A stretch of 64,000 nt of DNA from Symsagittifera roscoffensis (GCF_963678635.1 NC_087064.1:25028189-25092188); one strand, 5' to 3'. Shown: positions 10,423-24,200, counted from the first letter of the stretch. Program-made: numbers and translations. Notes: a model not told the origin generated them from the letters alone.

Positions 10423-13400
10423 AATCCGGAATCTATACCCCTGATGATACCCAAAATATCTTGCTTTGAATACCTATTTAATTACGTCATGCAAATGTTT
10501 TGTCGACCATATGAAGTGCACAACTTTGCAGTTCACGGGTCTTCCCCGCCATACTTCCGCGACAAAATTCATTTTAAGTACGTTGATTTTTTCTAGAAGT
10601 AATTAGGGTTTACTGGAGTTGAACCTGTCGACAGAGGGGATTTGGCACAAAATAAAACAAAAACTGCATCAAAAACTCAACGAAAATGTTCATATCTGAA
10701 AGAAAATTCAACTTTAACCTCGAGAGTTCAATATCCTTCAAGCGTTATGAAAAACGTCGCCATCCATTGTTGGCCAAAAGCGTTTTGAGTGAAGAAAAAA
10801 CGACGCCGCAGCACAATTATTCCGCTCCTTTCTAGAAAATCAGAGCAAGGAAGACCCCTTTGATACAATTTTAATTTATTTAAAAGCCATGCCGAGCATT
10901 TGCTTATCTTTTTGTTTTTGTTCTGACTTTCAAAGAAAGTGTAGAATAGTTATGCTTGGGGTTTAATTCAGTCAATTTTCGACTTCTATTTAAAACTTTT
11001 AAACTAAGACTTTTAAACTAAGACTTTTAAAACGAGGCCAAACTGTTCACTGGATAAGGGCACAATTTTGTGTGGGTATGTTCCTGAGTTCCACCCGCAC
11101 TGGAGTTTCAAAGATAATAATCGATTAAATTGTCAATTTATAGTCAGTATCCATAAAATTACATAAGTTATTTATTAGAATCCATTAAAATGGATTATAA
11201 ACATAATATTTTTTATGTCAAATTAATCCGCCATTATCGATTATAATCGATTGTAATGGATTTTTTGAGAGGTTATTTTTTATCATCGCCATAGTAAAAA
11301 ATTACCAATTGCCCACTACCCCCACCCCTGCCTACTGCCCCCCCCCCCGCTAACTACCCCTCTCCGCCCTCTTCTGAATGAGGGGGGCATTTAACGGTTG
11401 AAGGCGGCGGCGGGGGGGGGGGGGGGGGGGGAGGTTTGTAAATGGAACACCCCCGCTACTTAGGTGTACTTTTAAGCCCCTCTCCCCTGTTTAGGCAACC
11501 GCTACCGCCTGGGTGGGGGTTGCAGGTCACTGGATTGTTTATACACCCCAGTAGGGGGCTAAACGAGGGGAGTGGCGGGGGTCGAAACCTGGGGGTGTGG
11601 GTGTGGGGGTACATGGTGTGGTGGTGGTAGGATAGGTGGTGGGGGTAAAATGTGTAGGAATAAATAAGGGGTGAGGGTGGTAAATTGGAGTGGGGAGAGG
11701 GCGTAGGGTATGAGGGGGAACAAACTTTTTCGAGTTTTTTAGGTTAGGGATGAACATGTTTCTTCGGGTTCTAAATTTGCAGAACGTTTCCAGTGTTTCA
11801 AGAGTTTAATTAGCTGTAAGCAATTTTCTGCAGAAAAAAATCGATCTTCATGGATCTTTGTGGGCCCGGGCTAAAAAAAAAGATTATATTGTCAAAAAAA
11901 AAAAACAGATTAAATTGTGTTTTAAATTTTGAAAATAATCGATTATAATCCCCTAAGAATCCAGTTTCATCGGTGGTTGGGTCATGAGAATTGATTATAT
12001 GGGTTAAACTATTTTGCCAATATAATCCATTATAATCGATGATTCCCCATGAAACTTCAGTGCGGGCAGAGACAAGTCTTTAAAAATGTCGAAATTTTGT
12101 CTGAACAATCAAAAGAAATAAAAGAAGAAAAAAAGGTTAAAGGGAGCGTCCTTGTTGCAGAATCCGCTTACAATGCACAAAATGCACAGTTTGGTCTCGA
12201 AATATTTTTTGGTCATGAGCTCAAAATTAAAAAGATATTTTACCTGTGATCATGTTTCGTAAAGTTACGAGGTTTGAAAATTGCTAATTCGGCCAAATTG
12301 GGATAATTAAGGCGCAATATATAGTGTTCTTATGAGAAGTATTGAGAAGTGTAAGCGGCGATTTAACGCACTCCAAATTGGATTAAGAGTAGTAATTTTT
12401 ATTCCTTTCAAAATAACTCAAGATGCTAAACAAATCCTTTAAAAATGAGAAATTTTTTCGAATATTCTGCCGGTTATTCAACAAATTTTTAATATGGTCT
12501 TTAAATTTAGTCGCAAAATTCAGGTTTTCGCCCTGATATACCATCAGTCTTTATCACGTAAGTAGAATTTCAACTTAAACTAGACCCCTAGAAAAAAATT
12601 TAGCGCATTTGTGACAAAATGGCAGCCACACATTTCTTGCACAACTTAATCTAGATTTTAACTTCAACGAAATCGTTGAATCGAAAAAAGTCAAATAATT
12701 GAAAAATTTTTTGTGCGGTCTAGTGAATTTTCAAGAAAGTTGAGGCTGGTTTAATTAATAAGTTTTCTCGCCGCGTTATCAAGTTCATATTCTAGACAAA
12801 GCGAGCTATTCCGACTGTTAAAGCATGCCGGAACAAGGAACTAAACATTTCTATCTGCAAACTGTATTGTCCTATTAATGCCATTAAGAGTTGGGCCATT
12901 ACTTTAAGAACTTGCTTTTCAGCAAACTGTTAAAGGGAAATTGCAAAGTTCAGAGCTATGCCCTGACACTAGCAGTTAGAAATTGAAATGAAGAAAAACC
13001 ATGGAAGGACATTCATTGAAATTTTGAAAAACTGGTGCATATTGAAAATCGTGAACAAGTGGCATGAAAAAATGGTATATAAATAGAAACACATCGACAA
13101 TTTTGAATAGTCAAACTAATCAAACACAATTTTTCAGACAAGGTTTTTTCTCCTTTTTCTCAAAATATGGAGCAAAAAATTCGTAATCTACCTAATAAAA
13201 CCTGCTGAAAATTTAAACGGACTTTCTTTTTGTTTCAAATGAGTCTTGATTTGAAAAAGATCAAACTTTTTAACAAAAGAAAGATAGTCGAATGAATATT
13301 CATTTTCTGAAGCTTCACTTCATGCGTTTTTTACAATTGCGAGAGCAAGTTCCTTGTAACCAGGAACTAGACTTTTTCCCATGAACTTTTTTTTACACAC

Positions 13401-13440
13401 CTTACTTTCTTTTCTTACTTGCTTTGTTATTGAACCTTAA
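10423..13440. other. AT-rich intron or intergenic DNA with low-complexity blocks
   Basis: No exon could be supported. Contents worth noting are the AATCGATTAT-type blocks at 11110-11262 and 11935-12042, the C-rich/G-rich section at 11310-11720 (with a 20-base G run at 11412-11431 and several GGG runs that could form G-quadruplexes), and long A/T runs. Short open frames here have no coding features. Confidence 0.5.
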
Positions 13441-13460
13441 CAATTTCAAGGCTTATTCCC

Positions 13461-13530
13461 ACTTGGCCTAGAGATAACACGGTTACTTTTTCATCCTAAG
13501 GTCTGGATTTCAAGTCCCGGCCTGACCTAT
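13461..13530 (+). repeat. Possible tRNA-derived (SINE-like) fragment
   Basis: The text TGGCCTAGAGATAACACGG followed about 35 bases later by GGATTTCAAGTCCCGGCC resembles box A and box B of a tRNA, with a T-arm-like hairpin. The acceptor stem does not pair with the sequence upstream of box A, so a functional tRNA is unlikely. A degraded tRNA-derived SINE head or tRNA relic is the most I can support. Confidence 0.25.
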
Positions 13531-16500
13531 TTTTTTCAGCATGCTTAAAATCAAAAACGTTTTTTTTTTCCGGGAAACGTTAAATTGTCAAAGTTTTGTT
13601 TGTCTGCTCAAGGTTTGTCGGCTTGTTTTCCACTTTGGGGAAGTTTTGCGCGTGGATAAATATGTGTGATTTTTGTTTTGCTTAAAAATTGCATTCGGTT
13701 TAAATCGTTTTGGCTTATATTTTATCGGCTTAGTTACTTTGATTTGCGTTGCTTCAAGGGCAAAAAATGAATAATTTGCTTAAAGTAAACTAGTGTAACT
13801 GAAAAAAATTTCAAAATTTCAAAACTTAATTGCATATTTTTTTAGGAAAAATTTTTGTGGCACGCTTTTTTTTGTTTTTGCTTCGATGGACGTCTATCTG
13901 CTTAGTGGTCACTCGATAAAAACTAGAAAAAAATCTCTGATAGTGTTGCTGTGTATATTGAATGTTCTGCTGAAAACTTTTTCAAATTTTATAATTTTTG
14001 CCCCAATTTGGTGTTTCTATCTCATTTCTTCTGCAAGCTTGCATTGCTGTGCTTGTATTGTATTGCAAGTTATGCAAAGCTCCTCTTTGCAGCTGTGGAG
14101 ATAAATGGCGATGCATGCTCAAGCCATTAATACTTATAAATGCTTATCCTATAAAGCTAATATTAGTTTGTGACAATTTAAAAGTGTTCCGGATTCGGAT
14201 TAACTTGATGGGTGTGTAAGCTGTAAACTAAAACTGGTGATTTTGAGCGCAATAAATTTTTCAATTTTTCAAATCTTTCGCTTAAAATCAAATCATGATG
14301 TTTTTGGAAGTTTATTCACAAATAATAAGTCTTGCTACGGTGGGACCTTGTGAGTTGTAAAATAACTTACTAAGTTGTGAAATAAAAAGTGTGAAATAAC
14401 TTACTACAGTCACGGGACAAAACTATCACAAGTGTGAAACATCTTGCTACAATCACGGGATAAAAAAAATAGTTCTTGATTTTCGAACTTAGCAGCTTTT
14501 AACTTTTTCTTGATAAATACGACAAGAATTTGAGATCTTTATAAAATAAAAGAAACTATACTAAAGAATCAGAGCAGACCAGAAACTGAATACAAAACTT
14601 TTTCAGTGCCTTGGTTAGCCCTTTAATGGAGGCTTATCAGAGAGGTGTTTTGAAAGCTGGAGATTTTTCTCAAAATCACAAGGAGATCTAATTTTGGACA
14701 ACGTAATGAAATTGTTTGTTCGACGCTTTTATATTTAAGCTAGGTTCATAAAAAGTTTCCCTGGATAAAAAATTGCAATAATTAAGTACAAAATTTATCT
14801 CAGATGCTAGAATTTTGCTCAATAGATTACCATATTTAGGAAAGATTGTGTCAAAATTTTGAATAAATTATGGAGATATAATGGCCCAACAAAGATTCCA
14901 CCGAAGATTTGTAATTCCAAAAATTTCGTGCTTCCAGTGGTGTTTACGATATTTTTTCGGCAACCATAAAACCTATCTGACTAGTTCCAGCTGAATGGTC
15001 AAGCAGTGCCTGGAAAAAAGTGTAGTTCTAATCAAAAGAGATCTTCCTATATAGTTGAATTCACCTTTTGTGAAGTTTTCAGCAATAGATCCAAAGTAAT
15101 CATAGAGAAAACTTAAGGATGGCAAAAAATGTTTTCGTGCAATACTTGGTTGAAAAATAAGATTTGCAACTTATTTGCTCATGACTTCAAAAAGTTTGAG
15201 AATCAAGATTTTTAATAAGTTTCATTCTCCTTTACTAACAGTATTGAAAAAAGCAAAAAATCATGTTATTGTGCATGTAGCAAAAAACGTTCCGGCACAA
15301 AACAATTTTTTAGAAAAAAAGGCTATATTTATATTTTTCAACCGATGAAATGAAAAAAAATGTTCTCTAAGGAATCAATTTTTCACAACTACCTGATATG
15401 AAGGGATTTTTTTTGCAAAATACAATAGCAACAACTTAGAACTATACAAAGTTATCAGAAAAGATCTGATCTAATCACAACTGTAAGAAAATTATTTTTG
15501 AAGGCACTGATCGATCAGCCTGTCTAAATCCTTTGTTAGATATACGTTTTTTTTGTGTAAACACAATCCAAAAAAATCTAATGAGCTTGCAAAATAGACT
15601 TAAAATGACAATTTTCTACAATATTAATGAACGTGACATCTTTAATTTTTGCGCAAAAAAACTCTTGATAAACCAGGATACCGTTTGCTCTGTGAGTAGC
15701 ACAGAATGTTTTTTTTCTTCAAGTTAGTGCTTTTTTGTAGATCGAGTGATAAAAAACTATAAGAACTCGGAAAACTTCAGTGAACCAGGTAAAAACGACT
15801 TTAATGTTTTCAATATATATTTATTATTTTTTTGCTCTAAATGTTTATAGCCTTTTGAAATTTTTTTCTTGCCAGAGAAGCGCTGAATGAAGCTTCTAAA
15901 AGTAGTTTTATTAAGTAAAATCAAGTTTCTTATGTAATATCAAGTTTTCTCAAATAAATTTCCAATTTTCATATATAGCGAACGTTTCTCGATAGCTTTA
16001 CTCGCTCGAAAAAAGACGAGAATAAAATTGTTCAAACCGGTTTTTCTCGACACTGGGAAAATTTTTTGGCTAAAATTTAATGTCATTCAAATCACGGTTG
16101 AAAGAAATTTTTTGATAAAAAAACTCAACCAAGTCCAATGATTTTTGCGGTACCTGTTTTTGCGTGGAAAAAAGGAAAGATGAAAAAAAAAACTAAAACA
16201 CACCCGAACACAATGTTCCTCCCCACTTTCCATGGTTGGAGCAAAAACTTGATAAAGTCGATAAAGTTAATAGACCCGTTCGATACTGATTTTAGCCACT
16301 TATATATTTCACTGATTAACCGCGTATTCGAGAGTCTTGAAAAATCTTTAAGTCAAAATCTCTCTAAATTGTAATTATATGCATCAGCTGCGCCGATTAA
16401 ATGTTTTAAGCAAGATTTTCGAGATCGTTTTTTTCTTATGTTTCAAGTGTCAGAAAAAAAATTGAAAATACCTAATGATTTTGTGGCTTCTGACGTTTTG

Positions 16501-17058
16501 AGCCAAGTGATGTTTTAGTTTTTTTTTTAATTTTTAAATTTTCCAGACATTAATAATAAAGAAAATTGCATTTATAAGTCAAAGCTCATTGTGCCTTCAA
16601 ACTATTTGTTATTTTTTAGAGAACGTTATGAATGTTTTTAAAGTTATGATCGACTGGCTAATGAGAGCTTCCATAAAAATGAAAACTTCCTTTAATGAAA
16701 GCTTTCTTGCCGGTAAAAGCTTCCTTTTATATTGTTTCAGCAACTATGCATCAAAATCTCAGCCATGTATTCAAAGCAATTGCAGAGGAAGCATCAAAAA
16801 TGTGCCGAAGAACTCTTTTGTTACAATCGGTTGAAAGCCATAATCTGAATAGTTTTATCCTGACACTGTAGACCATTTTGAAAACACTGAAATCAAAAAA
16901 AAAACATTTCACAATGTGTGAACTTGTTTGGAAGAATTTTTTTTTCGCTTACACCAGAAAATTGCAAAAACATAAGCATCGCAGATATGCAGACACAAAA
17001 AGCCATGTTTCGATATAGGACATTTGTCGGAACAAGAACATCAATCAAAAATTAGTAC
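13531..17058. other. AT-rich DNA without recognised features
   Basis: Long A and T runs and short accidental open frames only. It is compatible with intron sequence between exons A and B of the minus-strand gene. A short near-duplicate phrase ending in CACGGGA occurs near 14410 and 14450. Nothing else stood out. Confidence 0.5.
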
Positions 17059-17347
17059 CTTGCGGCCAAATAATGCAAAATGTTGATCCATCGTCTTTGC
17101 AGATTTTTTCAACATCAAAAGCTGCTCTCAATTTGTCGGCGTGAGACTTTCCAATGACTAACTTTGCGCCACTCTGAAGGTACATGTTCAGCCCAGTGCC
17201 CAGAACCAATACTTGGTTGCCAAGATTGCCCCGGCAATCTCCGAACCAGTAGCCAGTTTTTCGCAAGGTTGTGTCCAATTCTGAGCAGGGTATTTTTACT
17301 GTTTTTTCAATCGCCACAGCATTCATTGACTCCTTGCTATGATTAAC
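17059..17347 (-). CDS. Exon A of unidentified host gene (weak GT11-fucosyltransferase resemblance)
   Basis: The acceptor ATAGGCAG precedes 17347 and the donor, CCGCAAG then GTACTAAT, follows 17059. The 289-nt exon reads 96 codons plus one base, in phase with exon B. The peptide contains GYWFGDCRGNLGNQVLVLG followed by a hydrophobic segment and KLVIGKS. The pattern G-x-L-G-N-Q then a small/hydrophobic helix then LVI resembles the conserved first motif of family 11 alpha-1,2-fucosyltransferases. The later exons do not clearly show other GT11 motifs, so the assignment is tentative. Upstream exons would lie beyond the LINE and were not found. Confidence 0.6.
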
Positions 17348-17800
17348 CTGCCTATTAACAAAAAAGTATTTCGGTAATCAAATTGCACCTGCATGAAACT
17401 CATACACATTTAACTTGTCGAATTTTATTTGATTTTTTATAAAATATTAAATTTTACAATATTCAGTACTAAACCAATCATGATCAAGTACTGAAACTAT
17501 TAATAAATACTGCCCACAGATCATTTTACTTGGTCAGACTATTTTTTGACTTATTAAAAAAATCAATCTACACAATCGTTGCCCACGTAAAAGCCAAGTG
17601 AAGCATAATAAAACTAAAGACGTGTGCAAAAATTCCGGTCAAAAGTAGACGAAAATACTGTGTGCACTCTTAATTTAAGGTTCTTTTTGAATTAGCCCTG
17701 TGAATCTGTCTCATCTAGTGCGACCTTGTAGCCCTGAAAACACTTCAAGTCAACTTTAAAAAGTTTAGCATTTGACTTTGCTCGTCTCCAAGCTGCAGCC

Positions 17801-20800
17801 GTGTTGTTGTTGTTGTTTGCAGCTGCCAAAGAGGGGTCGCCCAATTCGTGTCTTCACTGCCCTTTATTTTCAGTACTCCACAATCGAAGATTGTGGAGAT
17901 TGATTGATTGGCTCGTCTCGTCCGTAAAACGGTAAATGTGGCTTTCCCAGGAGCAGAAATGCCCCCGGCAGCACTGAGTAAACATCGTTCTAGGGCGCAG
18001 TTTTTGGTACGGAGAACCGAGCAAAACTCCCATGCCCGGTTTCAGCGGGAAGTTTTTAAATAGCGCGAAGAGCCGATAAAAACTTATAATGTGCCTTGAT
18101 GTCGGTAAGTTGAGCCGTTTTTCCCGAAAAGGGGTTGTCCCTCAGGGCGTCAAATTTAATAGATGTTGGCTTCAATGGACAGTTAAAGAGGTGTTGTGTG
18201 TCGTGCGGACTAGAGTCACAGTTTGGGCAGGTCTTTTTAATGTTTGTGTCCAAAATTGACAGATAGCTATTTAATTGTGTGCTATATCCACAGCGGAGTT
18301 GAGCAAGAGTACGTCGCGAACTTCTGAGAAAGCTGTTTTCTTCCGAAGCTCTTTCTGGAGTTTGAGAACCCGTCAGTTTAGAGGGATGTTTGTAAAGTAG
18401 TTTTTCATCTCAATTGAATGAATTGTTTTCAAAGCGACTTTGTGTTTTGATATGGTGTTAGGCGATTGTTTTTATCAAAATCTTTTTTGATATTGCTGTA
18501 GTATTTTTCGCAAGAGTTGGTTTTTTTAGTCTCGATATCGGTTTGTGTTCGGTTGTGTGGTGGTCACTTCGTTCCTGTTAATGGCAGCCAGTTAGAAATT
18601 CTTTGCTTAACATTTCATTGTGTTCCTTGACTCGCAGTATCTCAGTTTCACAATAAAAATCCTTAACTGAGGTCATTTTTTTAGCAGCCAGTTACAATTC
18701 TAAGTGCTGTGTTTTGTCGAGTTTGGAGGTTTTTCCACGGAGAACTTTTATTGAACTTTTAGTGTCCATACAGGAGCTGCGTAATTCAAAACACTATTGC
18801 CAATGGCCTTTTTTGTGATACTTTGCTGCATCTCTAACCTTCTTTTCTGCATCCCCAGCTTGTGCCTAAAAGTTTTTTCAGTACGTTTTTGCGTGTTTGG
18901 AATATGTTTATCACTGCGATAATGTGTTCAGTGAAAATAAAGATCATGCTATCCAAGGTGACTCCTGCAATTTTAGATTTTCAAATGGTGGGTAGTGGGT
19001 TGCTTTCAATGATCAAATTAGTTTGATTCTTCCTTTCTGTGTTTCAGGTTGATTCGCTGATGAATTGTCAGCAGAAAGTTTGAATTTGCGTTTCTGAAGA
19101 CAATTATATTGAGTAATTGGATAAGGGCTATATCTCTGATGGTGATATAAATGTCATCTGTATATGTTGTTACTACTTTGATGTTTTTGACAGATGGAAG
19201 GGGCATTGATGACATGTAAAAACTGAATAGAATGGGCGATAGGACTCCTCCTTGACGTACACTTTGTTTCATTTTTGATTTTTCGTTCCTTAATTGAACA
19301 TAAGTTGCCCTTTCTTGTAAATTTTTTTTATCCATCTTTTGTATTGTTTAAAAGAGACAATTTGTCAAGATCGTGCAGGAAAATACCGTGATCCCTTGGG
19401 TCAAAAGCTGCAGTAAGATCTAAAGCAACTAGGAGTGTCTGGTGTGGAGGTCGAGTTTGATTTATTCCGTTTCTTACATCCTTGGCTCTGCAGTGTAAGG
19501 CAATGTTTGTTGACCTGTGTTTTTAAAACCTGTGCTGGTGATCTGCCAGAGGGATGTTGTTGAGGCCATCCAGCAGGATTCTTTCAATTAGTTTTTGCTT
19601 CATCTTTTTTTAAGCCCGATTCGAGTAGAAAAAAAAGTCTACCGACTTTCCGGTTCTGCGGAATGATTGAGGAGTTAAGAGTCAGTGATATTAGCTCTGT
19701 AAGGAACTTGATACTTTTGTCATTGAGAAGGTGGGCATGTGTAAGGGCAGTTTTATCAGGCCGTAGAGCTTTGCTGTTCTTGCTCAGTTCATTTTTGTTT
19801 AAAATAAATTTGTTCAATTTTGATTGTAATGTGGACTCATGAAATATTTTTTCCAATCAGCAGAGCGTGCCCAATTTCTCTTTATTTGGAAAGGGCGGGT
19901 GAGAGCTATTTTGCTGATTAAAAAGATTGGCACACTTTTTCGAATCATAAAGAGGTTTCTTATTGAAGCTTGTTTTGTGTGATGTCAGTTGATTTGTCAG
20001 CTAAAGAATTGACAGTTTCCCATAGATTGTGACTTTCTCCGTTGTGGGTTAGTGGGGTAATAACAAATTCCATCCATTTATCACGTTTGCGTCTATTCAC
20101 AATGACATCAGTTTCATTGTTCAACTGGGAAAGGTTAGGGTCACCCAAATTAATTGATCGAAAATCGTCTCTGGTCTTGGAAATCTCTGCAGCTTGTTTT
20201 GGAAAGTGTGGTCTGAATTCTTTGATGCGGTCTTGTGGAATACGCCATTTGACTGCCTTTATCAAAGTTTTTTGGAATAGAGCTTTACCTTCAGGCACTG
20301 TTTGGGGTGAACTACATTTGCCAAAAACTAATTCAGTAGAATCGTGAAAAATTTTCCAGTCTGCTTTCCTGTTGTTAATGAAAACCTTTTTTGTTTGTTC
20401 AACAAAGTCTACGTTACAAGTTGGTGTTAGCACGGTTGTCTGATAATCAGAGCCAAGGCAAGACTATATGGTCCAGTTAGTATTCATTGCTAGGTTGGCA
20501 TTTGCAAGACCTATATTGGGTGAAATTTCACAATTCTCATTTATGTGAATTTCTGAGTCATCTTTTTCTTTGGCAGGTGTAGTTCATCTGGCATCCTTCT
20601 CAAGTTCAGAGAACCAAAAATGGTTATGAGCATTAACGTCACGGAGTATTAGAGCAGCCTCAAGGAATCGCAAAACGTCTAAGCATTCCTAGAGAATCTG
20701 GGATTGACTAAAATCTGTAACCATTTGTTGTACCATGCATGACTTCATGGAAGCCATGAAAATTTGCCAATCTTGTACATTTTTAAATACGACTTCAAAT

Positions 20801-20990
20801 TAGACAACTTTGATAATTTTATGGCTGTTAAGATGTGATGTGTCACCATGGATGCTTGCAACGTATGTTTGCAGTGCAACACTCGATATTCCTTGAAGCC
20901 CAATATGGTCATCAAAAAAATTTTTTAACCCTGCTTTAGGGTTCAGTACGAAAAATTTCACGTATAGGCTCTCCTCACTAAAAAGCGTGG
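17801..20990 (-). mobile_element. Decayed Jockey-like LINE (non-LTR retrotransposon)
   Basis: Minus-strand fragments in several frames give, in order: an endonuclease remnant containing DVNAHNHFWF (like the family's DFNAHHxxW) near 20630; the linker before RT (20433-19960); the RT N-terminal part (19856-19584); the RT core with QGGVLSPILFSFY and YTDD (19335-19018); and a C-terminal cysteine motif CPNCDSSPHDTQHLFNC (18253-18056). The element ends in GGCAGCTGCAAACAACAACAACAACAC, a (CAA)n tail at 17801-17817. Frameshifts and stops separate every piece and the 5' end is missing, so it is inactive. It interrupts the DNA upstream of exon A. Confidence 0.88.
17876..17898 (-). promoter_or_regulatory. 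Perfect hairpin in LINE 3' untranslated region
   Basis: CTCCACAATC and GATTGTGGAG are exact reverse complements separated by GAA, a 10-bp stem with a 3-base loop about 60 bp from the (CAA)n tail. In some LINEs a 3' stem-loop is recognised by the element's own reverse transcriptase. A similar role here is inference. Confidence 0.5.
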
Positions 20991-21230
20991 CATCTAGGAT
21001 GCATTTACTGACTTATTCTAAGCTGAACTACCAGGCTAACGTCATCGAGCGCTCATGGATGCCAATCGATTGTAATGGAATTCCGAGACCAAAATAATCC
21101 ATTATATTCCATTACAGATGAAAAATTTGGGTACACTAAAACTGATTATAATCCATTATTTTAGAACCAAATTGTTTTTGCATACATTTTGCAACTTTAT
21201 GCCTTGTCACAGACAAAATGTTATACTCAA
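20991..21230. other. Short AT-rich spacer between LINE and tandem array
   Basis: Contains variants of the AATCGATTAT-type words (for example ATTGTAATGGAAT and GATTATAATCCATTA). No gene is seen. Confidence 0.4.
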
Positions 21231-24200
21231 AGAAAACTCAACAAAACAAAATTTTATGTGAAAAGTAAACATTTTTGAAACGTAGCTCGTAGCAACTGCC
21301 TTAACCAGAAATAAGAAAACTTTCAAAAAAAAACTGCCGAATTCATAAATAATCAATCATAACGGATCATTTCAATGTAAAATTATTATGATTTTTTTAA
21401 ATTGATTATAATGGATTTCTTTGAATTAAATTATTTGGGATCATAACCCATTTTTATTGGATTATAACCATTTTTTGGTAAATTTTTAGATACTGACTAT
21501 CAAACGACAAAATAATGGATTCTGATCCATAGGTGCTCGGTACCGGTAGCGACAAGACATGCTACTCATCGACATTTACAAGAACAGTCTCTTACAAGAC
21601 AGAATGAGTTTAATCTGAAAAAAAAACTGCAATTTTTGTAGAGCCTGGATAAAGACAGAATAATTGAAAATCAAACTTATTGTTCCAACGATCAAAAAGG
21701 GAAGACTATATAAGCTTGGAGTGTTTTTTTGTACTCAAACCAATTTCCAAAAGATCCTTTGCTCACTAGCGGGATCAATCCCTGGACCCACTAGGATCCT
21801 GCCGGACCACTCTTTCATTTTGACATGTTTTAAACCAAAATTCTTTATATTTAATTTGACGCTGGAAGTTTAACGCGAATTGTTTGACGTGGTGGCTCAT
21901 CTGCAACAACTGCTTCATCCTAATTTATGAGCTGTTCTGAGTTTTTATTTCTCAATAATGACTTTATTTGGAAAATTACTATGCTCGTTCATAATATTGA
22001 CTTTCTCTTGAAAAGTGCGAATACGGCCTTTAGATTTAGATAAAATAAATCGTCACAAATTTAAGGTGTCTGTTGACATTTGATGCTTGAAGTATGCGTA
22101 TGCATCATAAAATAGCCTATCGTTGATGTTGTTTTTCATAGGTTTTTCATTGTTAACACAGCCTCGAGAGCAATCACAATGACGCTAAGATCTTTTTCGA
22201 TAAAGAAGCTTTTCTTTGTTTTTACTATGCGCATCAAAAAAAAAGATTGTTGATCTAATTGCACAGTTGCGTGGCCTTATGGAATCAATCTCTTTTTGAA
22301 GGATTTTTCAAAAATCTGGTCGCTAATTTGTGTGACAATGGCCCGGATAATTTTCAGATAATTTGTCTAGAAACGCAATGACATGGCTAATTTTTGATTT
22401 TTTTGCCAGTGTTTTGCCGGTAATAAATGTATGCGGCTCAAGTGATTGGACCAGGAATTTTTTACGCATGCAAAATTCCATCGCATTACAAAGTTGTTAC
22501 AAATTGAAATGAGGTAACCCAATTGTTCTAATTATTTCTATACATGACTCCAATTTTTTTAACGCTTAAAACTAAATCGTAATAGTCTTAAATTCATAAT
22601 TTGTCAATATTCAATTTGAGATCAGAGTGACAAGGCAGTGGGATTATTTAAGGCTCTGCCCTGATACGAGCAGTCTTGTAACGAAATATGATCAATTATC
22701 TGATTTTTTCTAATAAAAATTGCTTTAAGCTGATCAAACTATTTGGTTTTACCGCTTTTTTTCTGATTGGAATGATAGTTGATTTCAACCAAAACTTGAT
22801 TTATCCGGCAGTATTTCTTAAATTTTACTGGAACTATGGAAAATTCTTGGTACGGTCGTATATAAGACGGTTTTAAAATTAGTATTTCACCGAAGACTTG
22901 CTCAAAAATTTTCTGCGCCGCAGGCTTTTAAAAGAAAAATGAAACAGGCCAAAAAACGGCGATTTTGGGAACTTTTGATAATTTTGATCAAAAAATTGCG
23001 CTTTTTTTGGCGCGCCTCAAATTTACCCAATTTGGCGCATTAAGAAAAACTTTGGTGTTGCCAGCCAAAAATTGATCTGGACTCTTTGCGAAAACTTAGC
23101 AACCAGAATTGAGGGAGAACCCCCTAGTCAATATTTTATCTCAAGAGAAGGTTGAGCAGTCGAATGGAAATTTCAAAGAAAACTCAACAAAACAAATTTT
23201 TATGTGAAAGGTGAACATTTTTGAAACGTAGCTCGTAGCAACTGCCTTAAACAAAAATAAGACAACTTTCCAAAAAAAACTGCAGAATTCATAAATAATC
23301 AATCATAACGAATCATTCCAATGTAAAATTATTATGATTATTTTTAATTGATTATAATGGATTTCTTTGATTTAAATTAGTTGGGATCATAACCCATTTT
23401 TATTGGATTATAACCATTTTTTGGTAAATTTTTGGATACTGACTATCAAACGACAAAATAATGGATTCTGATCCATGGGTGCTCGGTACCGGTAGCGACA
23501 AGACATGCTACTCATCGACATTTACCGGAAAAGTATCTTACAAGACAGAATGAGTTTAAGCTGAAAAAAAACTGCAATTTTTGTAGAGCCTGGATAAAGA
23601 CAGAATAAATGAAAATCAAATTTATTGTTCCAACGTTCAAAAAAGGGAAGACAATATAAGCTTGGAGTGTTTTTTTGTACTCAAACCAATTTCCAAAAGA
23701 TCCTTTGCTCACTAGCGGGATCAATCCCTGGACTCACTAGGATCCTGCCGGACCACTCTTTCATTTTGACATGTTTTAAACCAAAATTCTTTATATTTAA
23801 TTTGACGCTGGAAGTTTAACGCGAATTGTTTGACGTGGTGGCTCATCTGCAACAACTGCTTCATCCTGATTTATGAGCTGCTCTGAATTTTTATTTCTCA
23901 ATATTGACTTTATTTGGAAAATGAATATGCTCGTTCATAATATTGACTTTCTCTTGAAAAGTGCGAATACGGCCTGTAGATTTAGATAAAATAAATCGTC
24001 ACGAATTTAAGGTGTCTGTTGAAATTTGATGCTTGAAGTATGCGTATGCATCATAAAATAGCCTATCGTTGATGTTGTTTTTCATAGGGTTTTTCATTGT
24101 TAACACAGCCTCGAGAGCAATCACAATGACGCTAAGATCTTTTTCGATAAAGAAGCTTTTTCTTTGTTTTTACTATGCGCATCAAAAAAAAAGATTGTTG

